From assembly GCA_029560455.1 (NCBI GenBank), contig JAKQKW010000346.1:1-5898 (forward strand): a stretch of 5,898 bases of DNA. The letters run 5' to 3'. How positions within the stretch are numbered: the stretch's first letter is position 1; each line of letters opens with the position of its first letter. The notes under the pieces are model-generated. The model ran no database searches. It had not been told where the DNA came from and was given only the letters and a program-made list of their open reading frames with translations. Source of the stretch: Candidatus Rifleibacteriota bacterium. GTDB taxonomy: Bacteria; Riflebacteria; Ozemobacteria; Ozemobacterales; Ozemobacteraceae. Positions 4,251-5,898 of the stretch are shown piece by piece. Both the position numbers and the translations under genes were made by a program.

Positions 4251-5898
4251 GCGGGTGGCGTCGGGGCCCATGGCAGTCAATTGCGAAATTTCGGCGCTCG
4301 ATGGGCAGGCACCGCAACCGGAACAGGTTCCCCCACCCCACGGTGACGCGATGCAGGCCCTGATTTCGCGGCCATTCTGCAGATTCTGCCAGGTTCTGAA
4401 CAGAAAACTTTTTGCGACGCCGGTATCGATGTCGTCCCATGGCATGACCGTTTCAGCGTTTCTTTCGCTCTCTGACAGGGAACGCAGGCCGCGTTTTTTC
4501 AGCGACGCCCGCCAGAATTCGAGAACCCGGCGGCTGACTTCGCCACGATAGCGAAAGCTCTGAGCGATAGAGGCTTCGACAAGCAGCGGCGTATGGCGAC
4601 GATCAGCAAAAGCGATGAATTCGGAAACCAGTGCATCTTCAGGCCCGCTGCTGATGCGGGCTTCAAAACCGGCTGTGTCAACAACCGCTGTCAGTTTTTT
4701 AAGAAGCTGTGCGAGAACATTTTCGGCAGGTCGCACTGGAGCGAACTGCATCGGCGTCTGTGGCGCCCGGAAAAGGGTCGCGAACGAAAAGGTCAGGCGT
4801 GGCCGTGAACCCGAGTTCTGGCAGCGCCCCTTCACCTTTTCGAGAAACAGTCTGAATTCTTCAATATCGGCAGCAGTTTCGTAGCCGGTGGCAATGAGAA
4901 AAACCTTCATCTGCCGCATGTTTCGCGCCAGCAACAGGTCAATACCTGCAAGAATGGTTTTCTCGTCGAGGTTTTTCTGCAGCATGGTGCGCAAACGCTC
5001 GCTTATACCTTCCATGGCGCAGGTATAGGTGCGTTTGCCGGCTTCGAACTGCATGTCGAGAAGTTCGGGTGAATTCACCACCGCATCGAAGCGCTGGCTT
5101 TTGATCGCGACCCGGTCGAACATCGTTGAAAGGCGCTCGACCAGTTGAAAAATATCGGAACAGGTATTGGCATTGAAGGTCATCAACGAAATTTCGCGCA
5201 GACCCATGTTCGCTTTCAGAGAGCGCGCCGCGGTGAGCACTCTCTCGAAACTGTTTTCGCGGTAGGGCTTCTGTTCCCAGGATTCTTTGCAGAAGGAACA
5301 GAACGAAGGGCAGCCGGCCGAAACGATGACGTGCGAAGTCTGGGCACCATCATAGAGCAAAGGTCCACCGGTAAAAGTTTCTGAATCGGCACGACAGCCG
5401 CTCTTGCTGCTGGCAACCGGTTTAAAATTGCCGTTGACCGACTCAACCGCAGCCAGTGAACCATCAGTCGCAAACACCTGTCTGAAGGCTGCGGGGTTGT
5501 AAAACCCTGGCACCTGGTCAGCAAGCATTTCGAGCAGCGCCAGGCGGTCAGATGCACGTTGGTCGCGTACCATTTCGAGCAACCGGCGAAACACCCGTTC
5601 GCCATCGCCCATGACGACGCCATCGACGAGGCCTGCCCCATCGGCTTCGCTGCCCGAGCAGCCATGCAGAATCGAGTGAACAAAAGAATTGCTGCCGCCA
5701 AGAATGACGAGCGGCGAACCCTGGCGGGCGCGACCGGCGAGCGTCAGCGGCAGCCCTGAAAGTTCAAGCATTGCCGGCAGGTTGATGAGTTCCTGCAGAA
5801 CCGAATTGCTGATGGCGATAACATCGAAAGCGCCGGCCGGCATTTTGCTGGTGGTGCCGGTCATCAGTGAAACCGCCGCGTCACGCAGCAGTTTTTCG
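4248..5898 (-). CDS. B12-binding-like radical SAM protein, TIGR03960-related (5' end outside window)
   Basis: The frame is open to the right edge, so the start lies outside; numbering here uses the in-frame Met at 5864. Residues 13-95 resemble the cobalamin-binding-like domain of the TIGR03960 family: FDVIAISNSVLQELINL, SPLVILGGSNS and the VVMGDGER segment. The radical SAM cluster motif is C185-PSF-C189-SF-C192, whose three cysteines hold the 4Fe-4S cluster that cleaves S-adenosylmethionine. The C-terminal MPWDDIDTGVAKSFL (474-488) matches the PWDxIDxGV signature of this family. A cysteine group follows at C504, C514, C517 and C520, possibly an auxiliary metal site. The cluster motif wording (SAGCPSFCSFCKES) differs from the usual RGCxxGCRFCQAG, so it may be a divergent branch. 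Reaction unknown. It ends at a TAA that may interrupt a longer fusion. Confidence 0.8.
   Translation of the reverse strand, partial: EKLLRDAAVSLMTGTTSKMPAGAFDVIAISNSVLQELINLPAMLELSGLPLTLAGRARQGSPLVILGGSNSFVHSILHGCSGSEADGAGLVDGVVMGDGERVFRRLLEMVRDQRASDRLALLEMLADQVPGFYNPAAFRQVFATDGSLAAVESVNGNFKPVASSKSGCRADSETFTGGPLLYDGAQTSHVIVSAGCPSFCSFCKESWEQKPYRENSFERVLTAARSLKANMGLREISLMTFNANTCSDIFQLVERLSTMFDRVAIKSQRFDAVVNSPELLDMQFEAGKRTYTCAMEGISERLRTMLQKNLDEKTILAGIDLLLARNMRQMKVFLIATGYETAADIEEFRLFLEKVKGRCQNSGSRPRLTFSFATLFRAPQTPMQFAPVRPAENVLAQLLKKLTAVVDTAGFEARISSGPEDALVSEFIAFADRRHTPLLVEASIAQSFRYRGEVSRRVLEFWRASLKKRGLRSLSESERNAETVMPWDDIDTGVAKSFLFRTWQNLQNGREIRACIASPWGGGTCSGCGACPSSAEISQLTAMGPDATR

Noticed and set aside
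4165..4440. 91-codon minus-strand ORF spanning the TAA at 4248-4250 in another frame
   Set aside because: It overlaps the conserved C-terminus of the radical SAM protein out of frame and its Arg-rich sequence looks like a frame shadow; it does not offer a convincing frameshift bypass because both real readings share one frame.
1..5898. CRISPR arrays, tRNA or rRNA genes, insertion sequences, attachment sites
   Set aside because: No spaced direct repeats, cloverleaf-like segments, transposase motifs or terminal repeats were seen in the window.

Overview
The window is a densely packed bacterial segment in which every gene I can support lies on the minus strand, so the biology reads from right (5898) to left (1). 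The organism cannot be named from this stretch. Shine-Dalgarno sites, sigma70-like promoters and 4-base overlaps are ordinary bacterial features. Sampled lines in the housekeeping genes run about 60 % G+C (2881-2940 and 5521-5580). The toxin-antitoxin pair at 165-604 is near 43 % (four 60-base lines counted by hand), which suggests that cassette was acquired.

Right part (3630-5898): the 3' portion of a large B12-binding-like radical SAM protein enters from the right edge and ends at a TAA at 4248-4250. The same frame then stays open for 39 more codons and runs into a 167-codon ORF (3630-4133). That downstream reading resembles the DUF2344 (TIGR03936) partner that follows or is fused to this radical SAM family (TIGR03960). 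No ATG, GTG or TTG lies between the TAA and 4133, and the ATG at 4133 has no ribosome site. This is either a fused gene split by a nonsense codon or a second gene with an unrecognised start.

Centre (1256-3575): a good promoter (TTGATA-18-TATAAT) drives ilvE (branched-chain aminotransferase). Its stop overlaps the GTG start of an inositol-monophosphatase/CysQ-type phosphatase. After 76 bases comes a small unrecognised gene of 76 codons. Its Shine-Dalgarno sits inside a nested hairpin made of a 9-bp outer stem and a 6-bp inner stem closed by GUGA, so it could be regulated at the RNA level or be partly cut off by termination.

Left part (1-1125): a 101-codon unknown gene with its own promoter has a Pro/Thr/Val-rich N-terminus and a CxxC...HxxxC cluster. 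It is followed by an 11-bp perfect hairpin, then a hicB-hicA toxin-antitoxin pair (antitoxin first, 4-base overlap) with its own promoter. At the left edge a further gene begins with TTG behind a perfect AGGAGG and an extended -10 promoter; only its first 14 codons, resembling the start of a signal peptide, are visible.

The genes do not form one pathway. They are a metabolic operon (ilvE-cysQ-small ORF), a radical SAM unit, an unknown small protein and a stability or defence-type TA cassette. The points most worth checking are the in-frame stop at 4248-4250 and the RBS-sequestering hairpin at 1495-1537.
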